This document shows, piece by piece, positions 7,776 through 15,902 of a stretch of DNA of 46,420 nt (positions within the stretch are counted from its first letter, which is position 1; every line of letters starts with the position of its first letter). The position numbers and the translations under genes were made by a program. Location of the stretch: positions 1-46,420 of the forward strand of contig NZ_BOMV01000114.1 of assembly GCF_016862375.1 (NCBI RefSeq). The letters are read 5' to 3'. Under the pieces are notes generated by a model. That model had not been told where the DNA came from. It was given only the letters and a program-made list of their open reading frames with translations, and did no database searches. This stretch comes from Paractinoplanes rishiriensis. Lineage in GTDB: Bacteria; Actinomycetota; Actinomycetes; Mycobacteriales; Micromonosporaceae.

Positions 7776-8380
7776 GCCGGCGGCTGCGCGGCGCCGCGCT
7801 CCTGCTGGCGGCGGTCCTGATGGCCGCCGGGTGCTCGTCGGCGCCACCCGCCGCGCAGGAACCGACCTGGCAGGAGGCGGCGGCCGCGCCGGCCGCGGAA
7901 AGCGCCGAGTCGGACAAAGCCGGTGCGGACAAAGCTGGTGTGGACGGTGCCGATCCGGACAAATCGGTCACCGTCCCGGAAACGCTGAAGTTCTCCGGCA
8001 CCACGCTGGACGGCAAGAAGTTCAACGCCGCCACCTTCGCCGGCAAGCCCACCATCCTCTGGTTCTGGGCGCCCTGGTGCGCGACCTGCGCGAGCGAGGC
8101 GTGGACCGTCGCCGACCTCGCCGAGACGTACCAGGACAGACTCGGCATCCTGGGCATCGCGGGCATGGGCAACAACAAGGACATGCACGAGTTCGTCGCC
8201 GACATGGAGGTCGGCGCGGTGCCGCACCTGGACGACCAGGCCGGCAAGATCTGGAAGAAATTCAAGATCACCCAGCAGAGCCTGTACGTGGTTCTGGACC
8301 GCACCGGCAAGGTCGTCACCACCGGTTATCTCGATGACCGGCAGCTGACCGAACAGGTGAAGTCACTGGTCGCAGCATGA
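7772..8380 (+). CDS. TlpA/redoxin-family lipoprotein thioredoxin
   Basis: A 202-residue extracytoplasmic thiol-disulfide oxidoreductase. The lipoprotein signal peptide ends in the lipobox MAAGC (Cys21). An Ala/Glu/Asp/Lys linker with DKAG repeats follows, then the thioredoxin fold with WFWAPWCATC (Cys103, Cys106) and a cis-Pro region near VGAVPHLDD. The start is TTG 7772, sharing bases with the TGA of the NuoF-like gene; both junctions upstream use the same CGAATTGAGC sequence. Family members reduce or isomerise disulfides outside the membrane and are kept reduced by CcdA/DsbD-type proteins, and a ccdA gene lies just downstream behind an 89-bp linker. Confidence 0.87.
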   Translation: MSRRLRGAALLLAAVLMAAGCSSAPPAAQEPTWQEAAAAPAAESAESDKAGADKAGVDGADPDKSVTVPETLKFSGTTLDGKKFNAATFAGKPTILWFWAPWCATCASEAWTVADLAETYQDRLGILGIAGMGNNKDMHEFVADMEVGAVPHLDDQAGKIWKKFKITQQSLYVVLDRTGKVVTTGYLDDRQLTEQVKSLVAA

Positions 8381-8469
8381 CCGCCTGCACCGAGCGGCAT
8401 TCAGCCGGTCATGCGGACGGCCTCGCAGGCGAGGGCCAGAAGGGCATGCATCAGGCAGGCTCAGCGTGA
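8377..8469 (+). repeat. 89-bp coupled linker / small ORF, copy 1
   Basis: Between the thioredoxin and ccdA genes lies a 30-codon reading frame. It begins with an ATG overlapping the upstream stop (ATGA) and ends with a TGA overlapping the GTG start of ccdA. It begins MTACTERH and contains AGEGQKGM. An ungapped copy with 74 of 89 identical bases sits at 29846-29938 between two unrelated genes, in the same orientation and with the same overlaps. Identical runs of 23 nt (start) and 25 nt (8425-8449) suggest constraint or recent copying. CGCCTGC (8382-8388) can pair with GCAGGCG (8425-8431), with an inner CGGC-ATTCA-GCCG stem. Whether the peptide or the RNA structure matters is unknown. Confidence 0.72.
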
Positions 8470-9383
8470 GCGGCGACCTGTTGCTCGCGCTCAGCGCCGG
8501 GATGCTCGGCGCGGTCAACCCGTGCGGGTTCGCGCTGCTGCCGGCCTACCTCTCGGTGCTGGTGGTGGGCGAACCAGGCGAGCCGGCCAAGGCGGTCTGG
8601 CGGGCGATCCGCTGCACCGTGGCGCTGACCCTCGGGTATTTCCTGGTCTTCGGCGCGTTCGGGCTGGCGCTCACCCCGATCGCCGGCGCGCTCACCCCGC
8701 GGCTGCCCTGGCTGACCGTGGTGTTCGGCCTCGGCCTCGCGGTGCTCGGCGGCTGGCTGCTGGCCGGGCGGTCGCTGCCCCGGCTCACCGTGCGGGCGCC
8801 GGCGCTGAACGGCTCGGCCCGGTCCATGGTGCTCTTCGGGATGGCGTACGCGATCGCCTCGCTGGGCTGCGCGGTCGGCCCGTTCCTGGCGCTCGTGGTG
8901 ACCAGCCTGCGCGCCGGTTCGATCGGCTCGGGGGTGCTGCTGTTCCTCGCCTACGCGGCCGGAATGGGCCTGGTGGTCGGGGTGACCGCGGTGGCCGTCG
9001 CGCTGGTGCGGGTGTCTCTGGTCAACCGGGTGCGCCGCATGTTCGGGGTGGTGCCCCGGCTCGGCGGTGCGGTGCTGCTGGCCAGCGGCCTGTACGTCGC
9101 CTACTACGGCTGGTACGAACTGCGGCTGGTGGAGAACCGGCGGCTGGCCGGGAGCGACCCGATCGTGGCGGCGGCCGGCGACGTGCAGCGCTGGCTCAGC
9201 GATCTGGTCGGCGGCGTCGGCGCCGTACCCCTGCTGCTGTTGCTCTTGATCTTGGTCTTTGTCGCCTGGCGGCGGCGTGCCAAACCGCCGCCGGACGGGC
9301 CGAGTGGGGCTGCGACCCGTCCGGCGACGGCGGTGCCTACGTCACCCGGGCCGGGGCTCAGACGGCGGGCGGATACGCGGTGA
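8466..9383 (+). CDS. ccdA: CcdA/DsbD-family thiol-disulfide transporter
   Basis: A 305-residue integral membrane protein with about six to seven helices that carries reducing equivalents across the membrane. The two redox cysteines sit in the family motifs NPCGFALLPAY (Cys20) and SLGCAVGPF (Cys135). A C-terminal extension adds a further helix (PLLLLLLILVFVAW) and a basic, Pro-rich cytoplasmic tail. It starts at GTG 8466 within the end of the linker frame. The upstream lipoprotein thioredoxin is the natural partner; no cytochrome c maturation genes are in view, so a general thiol-relay role with the preceding redox genes fits better than heme ligation. Its last 26 bases overlap the convergent PspC gene. 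Confidence 0.87.
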   Translation: MSGDLLLALSAGMLGAVNPCGFALLPAYLSVLVVGEPGEPAKAVWRAIRCTVALTLGYFLVFGAFGLALTPIAGALTPRLPWLTVVFGLGLAVLGGWLLAGRSLPRLTVRAPALNGSARSMVLFGMAYAIASLGCAVGPFLALVVTSLRAGSIGSGVLLFLAYAAGMGLVVGVTAVAVALVRVSLVNRVRRMFGVVPRLGGAVLLASGLYVAYYGWYELRLVENRRLAGSDPIVAAAGDVQRWLSDLVGGVGAVPLLLLLLILVFVAWRRRAKPPPDGPSGAATRPATAVPTSPGPGLRRRADTR

Positions 9384-9603
9384 CGTAGGCGGGCTTCTCG
9401 GACGGCATCAGGATCCACAGGATCGGGTAGACCAGGATCTGGCTGCCCGGGATCAGGAACAGGGTCAGGACGAAGAGCAGGCGGGCGACCCACGGGTCCA
9501 TGCCGAACCGGCGGGCCAGACCGGCGCAGACGCCACCGAGCATCCGGCCCTCCTGCGGGCGGACCAGGCCCTGGCGGGTCATCGTGTCATGCACCGAGTT
9601 CAT
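9358..9603 (-). CDS. PspC-domain small membrane protein
   Basis: An 81-residue PspC-domain protein, a family associated with envelope stress sensing. The signature is clear: RMLGGVCAGLARRFGMDPWVARLLFVLTL followed by a hydrophobic hairpin (IPGSQILVYPILWILMP). In actinobacteria such short PspC proteins are found alone or fused to sensor kinases; no kinase is attached here. ATG 9603 is the start; a GGAAAG lies somewhat far upstream. It overlaps the ccdA 3' end convergently and is divergent from the receptor kinase gene. Confidence 0.85.
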   Translation of the reverse strand: MNSVHDTMTRQGLVRPQEGRMLGGVCAGLARRFGMDPWVARLLFVLTLFLIPGSQILVYPILWILMPSEKPAYVTAYPPAV

Positions 9604-9794
9604 CGTGAGTCTCTCGCTTTCCTGTCTCGTGCCGTGCGGTGGACTACTCCAGAGTCGCGCGGACGGCGGCCCGGCAACATCGGGAAGTGCCCTGAGCCGT
9701 CCCCGATCTCCCGACCCTGATGAACCGGTCCTCGCGGCCAGTGACGAGGCCCGATAGAGTCACCTGCGGATATTCGGGGGAAACGGGGTCGAGG

Positions 9795-11585
9795 ATGCCT
9801 GGGGAGCGTTGGGAGCCGCTGCGCTCGCACGACCCGCGTGCCCTCGGGGCGTACGAGTTGATCGGCCGCCTCGGTGAGGGCGGCATGGGCACCGTCTACC
9901 TGGCCAGGACCGAGGGCGGCGCGCACGTCGCGGTCAAGGTGGTCCGCGCCGACCTGGCGCCCGACGACGAGTTCCGCCGCCGGTTCCGCAGCGAGGTGGC
10001 CCGGGCCCGGCAGGTGCCGCCGTTCTGCACCGCCGAGGTGCTCGACGCCGACCCCGACCACGACCTGCCCTACCTGGTGGTCGAATACGTGGACGGGCCC
10101 ACCCTGGCGCACGTGGTCGAGGAGCGCGGCCCGCTCACCGCGGCCAACCTGCACAGCGTCGCCATCGGGGTGGCCACCGCGCTCACCGCGATCCACGGCG
10201 CCGGCGTGATCCACCGCGACCTCAAGCCACGCAACGTGCTGCTCGCACCGGGCAGCCCCAAGGTGATCGACTTCGGCATCGCCCGGGCCGCCGAGGCGAC
10301 CAGCGGCATCACCGGGCTCGACCAGATGGTCGGCACCGTGGCCTACATGGCGCCGGAGCGGTTCGGCGACACGAACGCCCCGCTCACCCCGGCCGCGGAC
10401 GTGTTCGCCTGGGGTGGCGTGGTGGCATACGCGGGCACCGGCCGGACCCCGTTCGCGGCCGACTCGCCGCCGGCCACCGCGGCCCGGATCCTCACCCAGC
10501 CGCCCGACCTCACCGGCCTCACCGGTCCGCTGCGTGACCTGGTGGCGCACGCCCTGGAAAAGGAGCCGGCCAACCGGCCCAGCGCCCGCGAACTGCTCGA
10601 CCACCTGGTGTCCGGCCCGTCCCGGCCGGCCGCCGCGGCTCTGGCCGGCCAGCCCGACCTGCGGGCCGCCGCGGCCGAGGCGCAGGCGGTCACGGGCCTC
10701 CACCTGCCCGGGTTCTCCGCGCCGACCGGAGGTCCCGGTGTCGGTGGCGGCACAGTTCCGGCCGGGCTGGTCGGCTACGCGGAGGACTCGATCGTCACGG
10801 TGCCGATCTCGGCGCCGCCGGTGGCCGGTCTCACCGGCCCGCCGCCGCCCGAGCCGCGCCGCCGCTGGTTCCTGCCGCTCGCGGTCGCCATGCTGGTGCT
10901 GGCCGTGGTGGCCGGCGCGGTCATGGTGGTGTTCAACGGCTCGTTCGGCAGCCGGCCGGCCGACGCGGTCGGCACCCCGCCGCCGGTCCCGGTCGAGACG
11001 CCGAGCGTCGCACCGGCCGAGCGGCTGCTGATCGACGACGACCTGAGCCAGCAGCGGTACTGGCTGGCCAAGGAGTTGCCGGCGGAAAAGGCGGCCTGCA
11101 CGTTCGAGGACGGCGCGCTGGTGGCCAAGCGCGAGACCAAGGGCCTGTACCGCTGCGCCGGCCCGCAGGACGACGTGCCGGCCGACTTCCGGGCCGAGGT
11201 CGGCGTGCGGCTGCTCACCGCCAACAGCTGCGCCGGCATCTGGTTCCGGTTCCGGCCCTGGCGCGGCTACCTGATCCGGGTCTGCGAAAACAGCATCTTC
11301 GTCGGCACCCACAAGGCAGAGGGCGGCGTCACCACGATCCGCACCTTCCCGCTCGACCGGCCGATCGCGGTCGACGCCGAGCCCACCCGGATCGGGCTGC
11401 GCGCGGTCGGCAGCGAGTTCGAGCTGTCCGTCGACGGCTTCGGGCTCGGCCAGGTGCCGCTCACCGACACCGGGATCACCGACGGCCGGGTGCTGCTCGG
11501 CGTCTACACCGAGCGGGGCGTGCCCCAGGACGGGCCCTACCAGGTGGCCTTCAGCGACGTGCAGATCTGGGGCCCGGCCGCCTGA
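9795..11585 (+). CDS. Receptor-type Ser/Thr protein kinase with lectin-like sensor domain
   Basis: A 596-residue Hanks-type kinase. The catalytic domain shows the glycine loop GRLGEGGMG (25-33), VK48 in HVAVKVV, HRDLKPRN (140-147), DFG (159-161) and GTVAYMAPER. A Pro/Gly-rich juxtamembrane stretch leads to one membrane helix (about 357-380). The remaining ~200 residues are outside the cell and have no PASTA repeats. Instead they look like a beta-sandwich of the concanavalin-like/DUF1080 type (ADFRAEVGVRLL, GIWFRFRPWRGYLIRV, IGLRAVGSEFELSVDG). Such folds often bind sugars, so glycan sensing is a guess. I chose ATG 9795 (MPGERWEPL) with GGGGTCGAGG upstream; ATG 9720 in frame is less likely. Confidence 0.88.
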   Translation: MPGERWEPLRSHDPRALGAYELIGRLGEGGMGTVYLARTEGGAHVAVKVVRADLAPDDEFRRRFRSEVARARQVPPFCTAEVLDADPDHDLPYLVVEYVDGPTLAHVVEERGPLTAANLHSVAIGVATALTAIHGAGVIHRDLKPRNVLLAPGSPKVIDFGIARAAEATSGITGLDQMVGTVAYMAPERFGDTNAPLTPAADVFAWGGVVAYAGTGRTPFAADSPPATAARILTQPPDLTGLTGPLRDLVAHALEKEPANRPSARELLDHLVSGPSRPAAAALAGQPDLRAAAAEAQAVTGLHLPGFSAPTGGPGVGGGTVPAGLVGYAEDSIVTVPISAPPVAGLTGPPPPEPRRRWFLPLAVAMLVLAVVAGAVMVVFNGSFGSRPADAVGTPPPVPVETPSVAPAERLLIDDDLSQQRYWLAKELPAEKAACTFEDGALVAKRETKGLYRCAGPQDDVPADFRAEVGVRLLTANSCAGIWFRFRPWRGYLIRVCENSIFVGTHKAEGGVTTIRTFPLDRPIAVDAEPTRIGLRAVGSEFELSVDGFGLGQVPLTDTGITDGRVLLGVYTERGVPQDGPYQVAFSDVQIWGPAA

Positions 11586-11603
11586 GCCGGGCCCCGGATC
11601 GGG

Positions 11604-14036
11604 TCATTTGTCCTTGGTCAGTCCGGCCCGGCGCAGAGCGTCGGCCATGGCCCCGCCGTTGAACGAGGTCTGCGGCTGCTGCCGCTGGCCGCCCTGTCGT
11701 TGCTGGTCGCCCTGTCGTTGCTGGCCGCCCTGTCGTTGCTGGCCGCCCTGTCGTTGCTGGCCGCCCTGCCGCTGTTGGCCGCCCTGCCGCTGTTGGCCGC
11801 CCTGCCGCGGGCGGCCCTGCCCCTGGCCTTGGCCCTTGCCCGGGGCGTCGTCGCGCGGCTTGCGCTGGGCCGGCTCGTCGGTCAGCCGCATGGTCAGCGA
11901 GATCCGCTTGCGGGCCTCGTCGACCTCGACCACCCGCACCTTGACCACGTCACCCGACTTGACCACGTCGCGCGGGTCCTTCACGAACGTGTTGGACAGC
12001 GCCGACACGTGCACCAGGCCGTCCTGGTGCACGCCGATGTCGACGAACGCGCCGAACGCGGCCACGTTGGTCACCACGCCCTCGAGCACCATGCCCGGCT
12101 TGAGGTCGGCGATCTTTTCCACACCCTCGGCGAAGGTGGCCGTGGTGAACTCGGGACGCGGGTCGCGGCCCGGTTTCTCCAACTCGCGCAGGATGTCGGT
12201 GACCGTGGGCAGGCCCACCGAGTCGGTGACGAACTGTTCGGGCCGCAGCGCGCGCAGCAGCGGGCTGTTGCCGATCACCGTCTTGATGTCGGCCTTCGCC
12301 GAGGACAGGATCGTCCGGACCACCGGGTAGGACTCGGGGTGCACGCCGGACGCGTCGAGCGGGTTGTCCCCGTTCGGGATCTTGAGGAAGCCGGCGCACT
12401 GCTCGAACGCCTTCGGGCCGAGCCGGGCCACCTTCTTGATCTCGTCGCGGGTGCGGAACGGCCCGTTCGCGTCGCGGTGCAGCACGATGTTCTCGGCCAG
12501 GCCGGCGCCGATCCCGGAGACCCGGGTGAGCAGCGGCGCCGACGCGGTGTTCACGTCCACGCCGACCGCGTTCACACAGTCCTCCACCACCGCGTCCAGC
12601 GACTTGGACAGCTTGGACTCGGCCAGGTCGTGCTGGTACTGGCCGACGCCGATGGACCGCGGGTCGATCTTCACCAGTTCGGCGAGGGGGTCCTGCAGGC
12701 GCCGGGCGATCGAGACGGCGCCGCGCAGCGACACGTCCATCCCGGGGAGTTCCTGGGACGCGTACGCCGAGGCCGAGTAGACCGACGCGCCGGCCTCGGA
12801 CACCATCACCTTGGTCAGTTTCGCCTCGGGATGCCGCTTGATCAGGTCGGCGGCCAGCTTGTCGGTCTCCCGGGACGCGGTGCCGTTGCCGATCGCGATC
12901 AGGTCCACGTGGTGCTTGCTGGCCAGCGCCGCGAGCCGGTGGATCGACTCGTCCCACTTGTTCTGCGGCACGTGCGGATAGATCGTGTCGGTGGCCACCA
13001 CCTTGCCGGTCGAGTCGACCACGGCCACCTTCACCCCGGTACGGAAGCCGGGGTCGAGGCCCATCGTGGTGCGGGTGCCGGCCGGCGCGGCCAGCAGCAG
13101 GTCGCGCAGGTTGGCGGCGAACACCCGGACCGCCTCGTCCTCGGCCGCCTGCCACAGCCGGACCCGCAGGTCGGCGCCGAGGTGGATGAGCACCCGGGTA
13201 CGCCAGGCCCAGCGCACCGTGTCGAGCAGCCAGCGGTCGCCGGCCCGGCCGTGGTCGGTGATGTTGTTGCGGCCGGCGATGCGGGCCTCGAAGTAGCCCT
13301 CGTCCTCCTCCGGGTGCGGCTCCATGGTGAGGTCGAGGACGTCCTCCTTCTCGCCGCGGAACATCGCCAGGATGCGGTGCGAGGGGAGTTTCGGGTACGG
13401 CTCGGCGAAGTCGAAGTAGTCGGCGAACTTGGCGCCGTCGGTCTGCTTGCCGTCGCGCACCCTGGCCACCAGCCGGCCCCGGGTCCACATCTGCTCCCGC
13501 AGGTCACCGATGAGGTCGGCGTCCTCGGCGAAGCGTTCGATCAGGATCGCGCGGGCGCCGTCCAGGGCGGCGGCCGCGTCGGCCACGCCCTTGTCGGCGT
13601 CCACGAACCCCGCGGCGGTGGCCTTGGGGTCGAGGGTGGGGTCGCCGATCAGCTGGTCGGCGAGCGGTTCGAGACCGGCCTCGCGGGCGATCTGCGCCCG
13701 GGTCCGCCGCTTGGGCTTGTACGGGAGATAGATGTCCTCGAGCCGCGCCTTCGAGTCGGCGGCGAGGATGGACTGCTCGAGCGCGTCGTCCAGCTTGCCC
13801 TGGGAGCGGATCGACTCCAGCACCGCGGCCCGCCGCTCCTCCAGCTCCCGCAGATAGCCCAGGCGTTCCTCGAGCGTCCGCAGCTGGGTGTCGTCGAGAG
13901 TGCCGGTCACCTCCTTGCGGTAGCGGGCGATGAACGGCACCGTGGCGCCGCCGTCGAGCAGATCAACCGCCGCGGCGACCTGTTCCTCGCGGACCCCGAG
14001 CTCGGAGGCAATGCGCTGATGGATGGCTGTCGTCAC
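11604..14036 (-). CDS. tex: Tex-family RNA-binding transcription accessory protein
   Basis: Tex is a cytoplasmic multidomain nucleic-acid-binding protein related to Spt6. Visible are the N-terminal helical region (TTAIHQRIASELG), the YqgF/RNase H-like fold (TMGLDPGFRTGVKVAVVDSTG), the helix-hairpin-helix region around IGVGQYQHDL and VGVDVNTASAPLLTRVSGIG, and a C-terminal S1 domain (LEGVVTNVAAFGAFVDIGVHQDGLVHVSALS). A Gln/Arg/Gly tail of about six GGQQRQ-type hexapeptide repeats follows, encoded by an 18-bp tandem array, ending MADALRRAGLTKDK. The start is the GTG at 14036, where homology-like sequence begins; GTG 14078 would add 14 residues. Convergent with the kinase gene, 18 bp away. Confidence 0.9.
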   Translation of the reverse strand: MTTAIHQRIASELGVREEQVAAAVDLLDGGATVPFIARYRKEVTGTLDDTQLRTLEERLGYLRELEERRAAVLESIRSQGKLDDALEQSILAADSKARLEDIYLPYKPKRRTRAQIAREAGLEPLADQLIGDPTLDPKATAAGFVDADKGVADAAAALDGARAILIERFAEDADLIGDLREQMWTRGRLVARVRDGKQTDGAKFADYFDFAEPYPKLPSHRILAMFRGEKEDVLDLTMEPHPEEDEGYFEARIAGRNNITDHGRAGDRWLLDTVRWAWRTRVLIHLGADLRVRLWQAAEDEAVRVFAANLRDLLLAAPAGTRTTMGLDPGFRTGVKVAVVDSTGKVVATDTIYPHVPQNKWDESIHRLAALASKHHVDLIAIGNGTASRETDKLAADLIKRHPEAKLTKVMVSEAGASVYSASAYASQELPGMDVSLRGAVSIARRLQDPLAELVKIDPRSIGVGQYQHDLAESKLSKSLDAVVEDCVNAVGVDVNTASAPLLTRVSGIGAGLAENIVLHRDANGPFRTRDEIKKVARLGPKAFEQCAGFLKIPNGDNPLDASGVHPESYPVVRTILSSAKADIKTVIGNSPLLRALRPEQFVTDSVGLPTVTDILRELEKPGRDPRPEFTTATFAEGVEKIADLKPGMVLEGVVTNVAAFGAFVDIGVHQDGLVHVSALSNTFVKDPRDVVKSGDVVKVRVVEVDEARKRISLTMRLTDEPAQRKPRDDAPGKGQGQGQGRPRQGGQQRQGGQQRQGGQQRQGGQQRQGGQQRQGDQQRQGGQRQQPQTSFNGGAMADALRRAGLTKDK
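11686..11810 (-). repeat. 18-bp tandem repeat in the tex 3' end
   Basis: About six to seven tandem copies of an 18-bp unit (on the plus strand, variants of gctggccgccctgtcgtt) encode the GGQQRQ hexapeptides of the Tex tail. Units differ at a few positions (tggtcgcc, ctgccgctgttg), which gives the one GDQQRQ. Because the unit is a multiple of three, copy-number change would lengthen or shorten the tail without a frameshift. Confidence 0.8.
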
Positions 14037-14101
14037 GCCGACGATTGTGACCGAGGTGGTCGCCGCTTGTCGCGCCACCCCGCGCTACCGGCACCGACAC
14101 T

Positions 14102-15076
14102 TCACCCGGGCGGCGTCCGAGCGGCCGCCGCCGGGCCCCGGTGCAGCGCCCACAGCACCGCCTCGGTGCGCGAGGCCGCACCCGTCTTACGCAGCAGATT
14201 CGACACGTGGACGGTGACCGTGCGCACCGAGATGCCGAGCACCCGGGCGATCTGTTTGTTGGGCATGCCCTCGGCGAGCAGGCCGAGCACCTCGCGTTCC
14301 CGGGCGGTGAGATCGGCGTCCCCGCCGCGCAGCGCCTCCAGGCCACCGGCACCCTCCACGGCGAGAAGCTCGGTGAGGCGGTACGGGTTGCCGTCGGTGC
14401 GACGCCACACGGAGGCGACCAGTTCGGCGGTCGCGCTGCCAGACCCGTACACGTGCTCCAAGATCTCGCCCACCTCGGCCGGACGCAACGCACCCAGATG
14501 GCGCCGGACGGCGCCGGGACGACCGGCGAGGCGTTGCAGGGTGCGCGCGGTGAGCTGCGGGGAGACCGCGGCCTCGGGCGGCTGGCTGGTGACCAGCAGC
14601 AGCGCGGGCAGGTCGGTGGCGGCCAGCTCGGCGACCAGGTTGAGGCTGGCCGGGTCGAGAGCGTGCAGATCGTCGACGACCAGGACGGCCGGGCGCCCGC
14701 CCACCAGCTGCCGCACGGTGGCGACCGCGATCCGCAGCAGAGCGTCGGGAGTGTACCGCTCCCGGGGGACATCCGGATCCTGTTTGAGCCAGGACAACGC
14801 GTCCTGGGGCACGTCGAGCCCGCTCGTGTCCCGGCCGGCCAGCACCGCGGCCAGCCAGTCGTAGGGCGCCGGGGAGTGCACCCGAGCGGTCCCGCCCAGC
14901 AGGCGCACCGGCGCGACGGCCCGCACCAGCGCGCTCACCAGCGCACTTTTCCCAGTTCCGGGCGCACCGGTGACGACCGCCGTGATCGGTTCACCGCGAT
15001 CGTGCACGCGGGACCACGCCCGCCGCAGCTCGTCCAGCGCGGGCGCCCGACCCACCATCGGCACCGCCATCATCAC
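14102..15076 (-). CDS. ATPase-containing LuxR-family regulator
   Basis: A 324-residue regulator with an N-terminal STAND/AAA-type ATPase (Walker A TGAPGTGKSAL, Walker B AVLVVDDLHALD) and a C-terminal LuxR helix-turn-helix (LTAREREVLGLLAEGMPNKQIARVLGISVRTVTVHVSNLL). Typical LAL regulators have about 900 residues with a long sensor region; here the two modules are almost directly joined. The start is uncertain among GTG 15076, ATG 15073 and ATG 15070, with no good Shine-Dalgarno. It is divergent from the PP2C gene; the short gap contains the palindrome CTACGTAG. Inducer and targets unknown. Confidence 0.85.
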   Translation of the reverse strand: MMMAVPMVGRAPALDELRRAWSRVHDRGEPITAVVTGAPGTGKSALVSALVRAVAPVRLLGGTARVHSPAPYDWLAAVLAGRDTSGLDVPQDALSWLKQDPDVPRERYTPDALLRIAVATVRQLVGGRPAVLVVDDLHALDPASLNLVAELAATDLPALLLVTSQPPEAAVSPQLTARTLQRLAGRPGAVRRHLGALRPAEVGEILEHVYGSGSATAELVASVWRRTDGNPYRLTELLAVEGAGGLEALRGGDADLTAREREVLGLLAEGMPNKQIARVLGISVRTVTVHVSNLLRKTGAASRTEAVLWALHRGPAAAARTPPG

Positions 15077-15134
15077 CCAACACTACGTAGGAGGTACTAG
15101 AGACATCTCCTCAGGCCTTTGGCAGTCTTGTCAC

Positions 15135-15854
15135 ATGACGCTTGTTGTCCGGGCGGTCGCCGCCACCGATCAGGGCCTCGTACGGTCCAACAACGAAGAC
15201 GCGGTTTTCGTGGGCAACCGTCTCCTCGTGGTCGCGGACGGCATGGGTGGCCTCCCGGCCGGGGAACTGGCGAGCGACATCCTGGTGCGGGCGCTGGGCG
15301 TGGTCGACTCGATGCCGGACACCGGCGAGCCGCTGCAGGACCTGATCGCCGCGCTCGACACGGCCAACGAGCGGATCGAGGCGGCGATCGCCGACGACGA
15401 CGCCCGCGACGGCATGGGCACCACGGTGACGGCGCTGCTGCTGTCCGGCGAGCGGATGGCGGCGCTCAACGTGGGCGACTCCCGGTGCTACCTGATCCGC
15501 GACGGCGAGCTCACCCAGATCACCAAGGACGACACATACGTGCAGGCGCTGGTCGACCAGGGCGTGCTTACCCCCGACGACGCCCGCCGGCACCCGCAGC
15601 GGGCGCTGGTCACCCAGGCGGTGCAGGGCGGCCCGTTCCGACCAGCCGGCCGGATGGTGCCGGTGCAGGCCGGCGACCGGTTCCTGCTGTGCAGCGACGG
15701 CCTCTCCGACTACGTCGAAGACCGGGTGATCGCCGAAACCCTGCTGGCCAACGCCGACCGCAAGACCGCGGCGGCCGAGCTGGTGCACCGCACCCTCGAC
15801 AACGGCGCCCCCGACAACGTCACGGTGATAGTCGCCGACATCGCGGACGCGTAG
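15135..15854 (+). CDS. PP2C-family protein phosphatase
   Basis: A 239-residue soluble PP2C phosphatase with the family motifs in order: SNNEDAVFVGNRLLVVADGMGG, DGMGTTVTALLL, NVGDSRCYLIRDGELTQIT, LLCSDGLSDYV and APDNVTVIVADI. It lacks the membrane anchor found in PstP of the cell-division kinase cluster, so it is probably cytosolic. ATG 15135 is the clear start (MTLVVRAVAATDQG). It is transcribed away from the LuxR-type gene and converges with the GNAT gene. It is a better match to the canonical family than the phosphatase at the left edge of the window. Substrates unknown. Confidence 0.92.
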   Translation: MTLVVRAVAATDQGLVRSNNEDAVFVGNRLLVVADGMGGLPAGELASDILVRALGVVDSMPDTGEPLQDLIAALDTANERIEAAIADDDARDGMGTTVTALLLSGERMAALNVGDSRCYLIRDGELTQITKDDTYVQALVDQGVLTPDDARRHPQRALVTQAVQGGPFRPAGRMVPVQAGDRFLLCSDGLSDYVEDRVIAETLLANADRKTAAAELVHRTLDNGAPDNVTVIVADIADA

Positions 15855-15902
15855 GCCGCGTCCTTCCACCACCCTGGACGAGCGCCGCAATGCCGGCGGG
15901 AC

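Noticed and set aside
9604..9794. Promoter of the receptor kinase around TAGAGT (near 9755)
   Set aside because: No matching -35 at suitable distance; too weak to list.
11686..11810. 18-bp repeats as a possible CRISPR or iteron array
   Set aside because: Contiguous and in frame within tex, with no spacers and no replication genes nearby.
11700..14864. Very long open frame on the plus strand opposite tex
   Set aside because: Antisense shadow caused by GC-rich third positions; composition is His/Arg/Gly/Val-rich and it runs through two genes.
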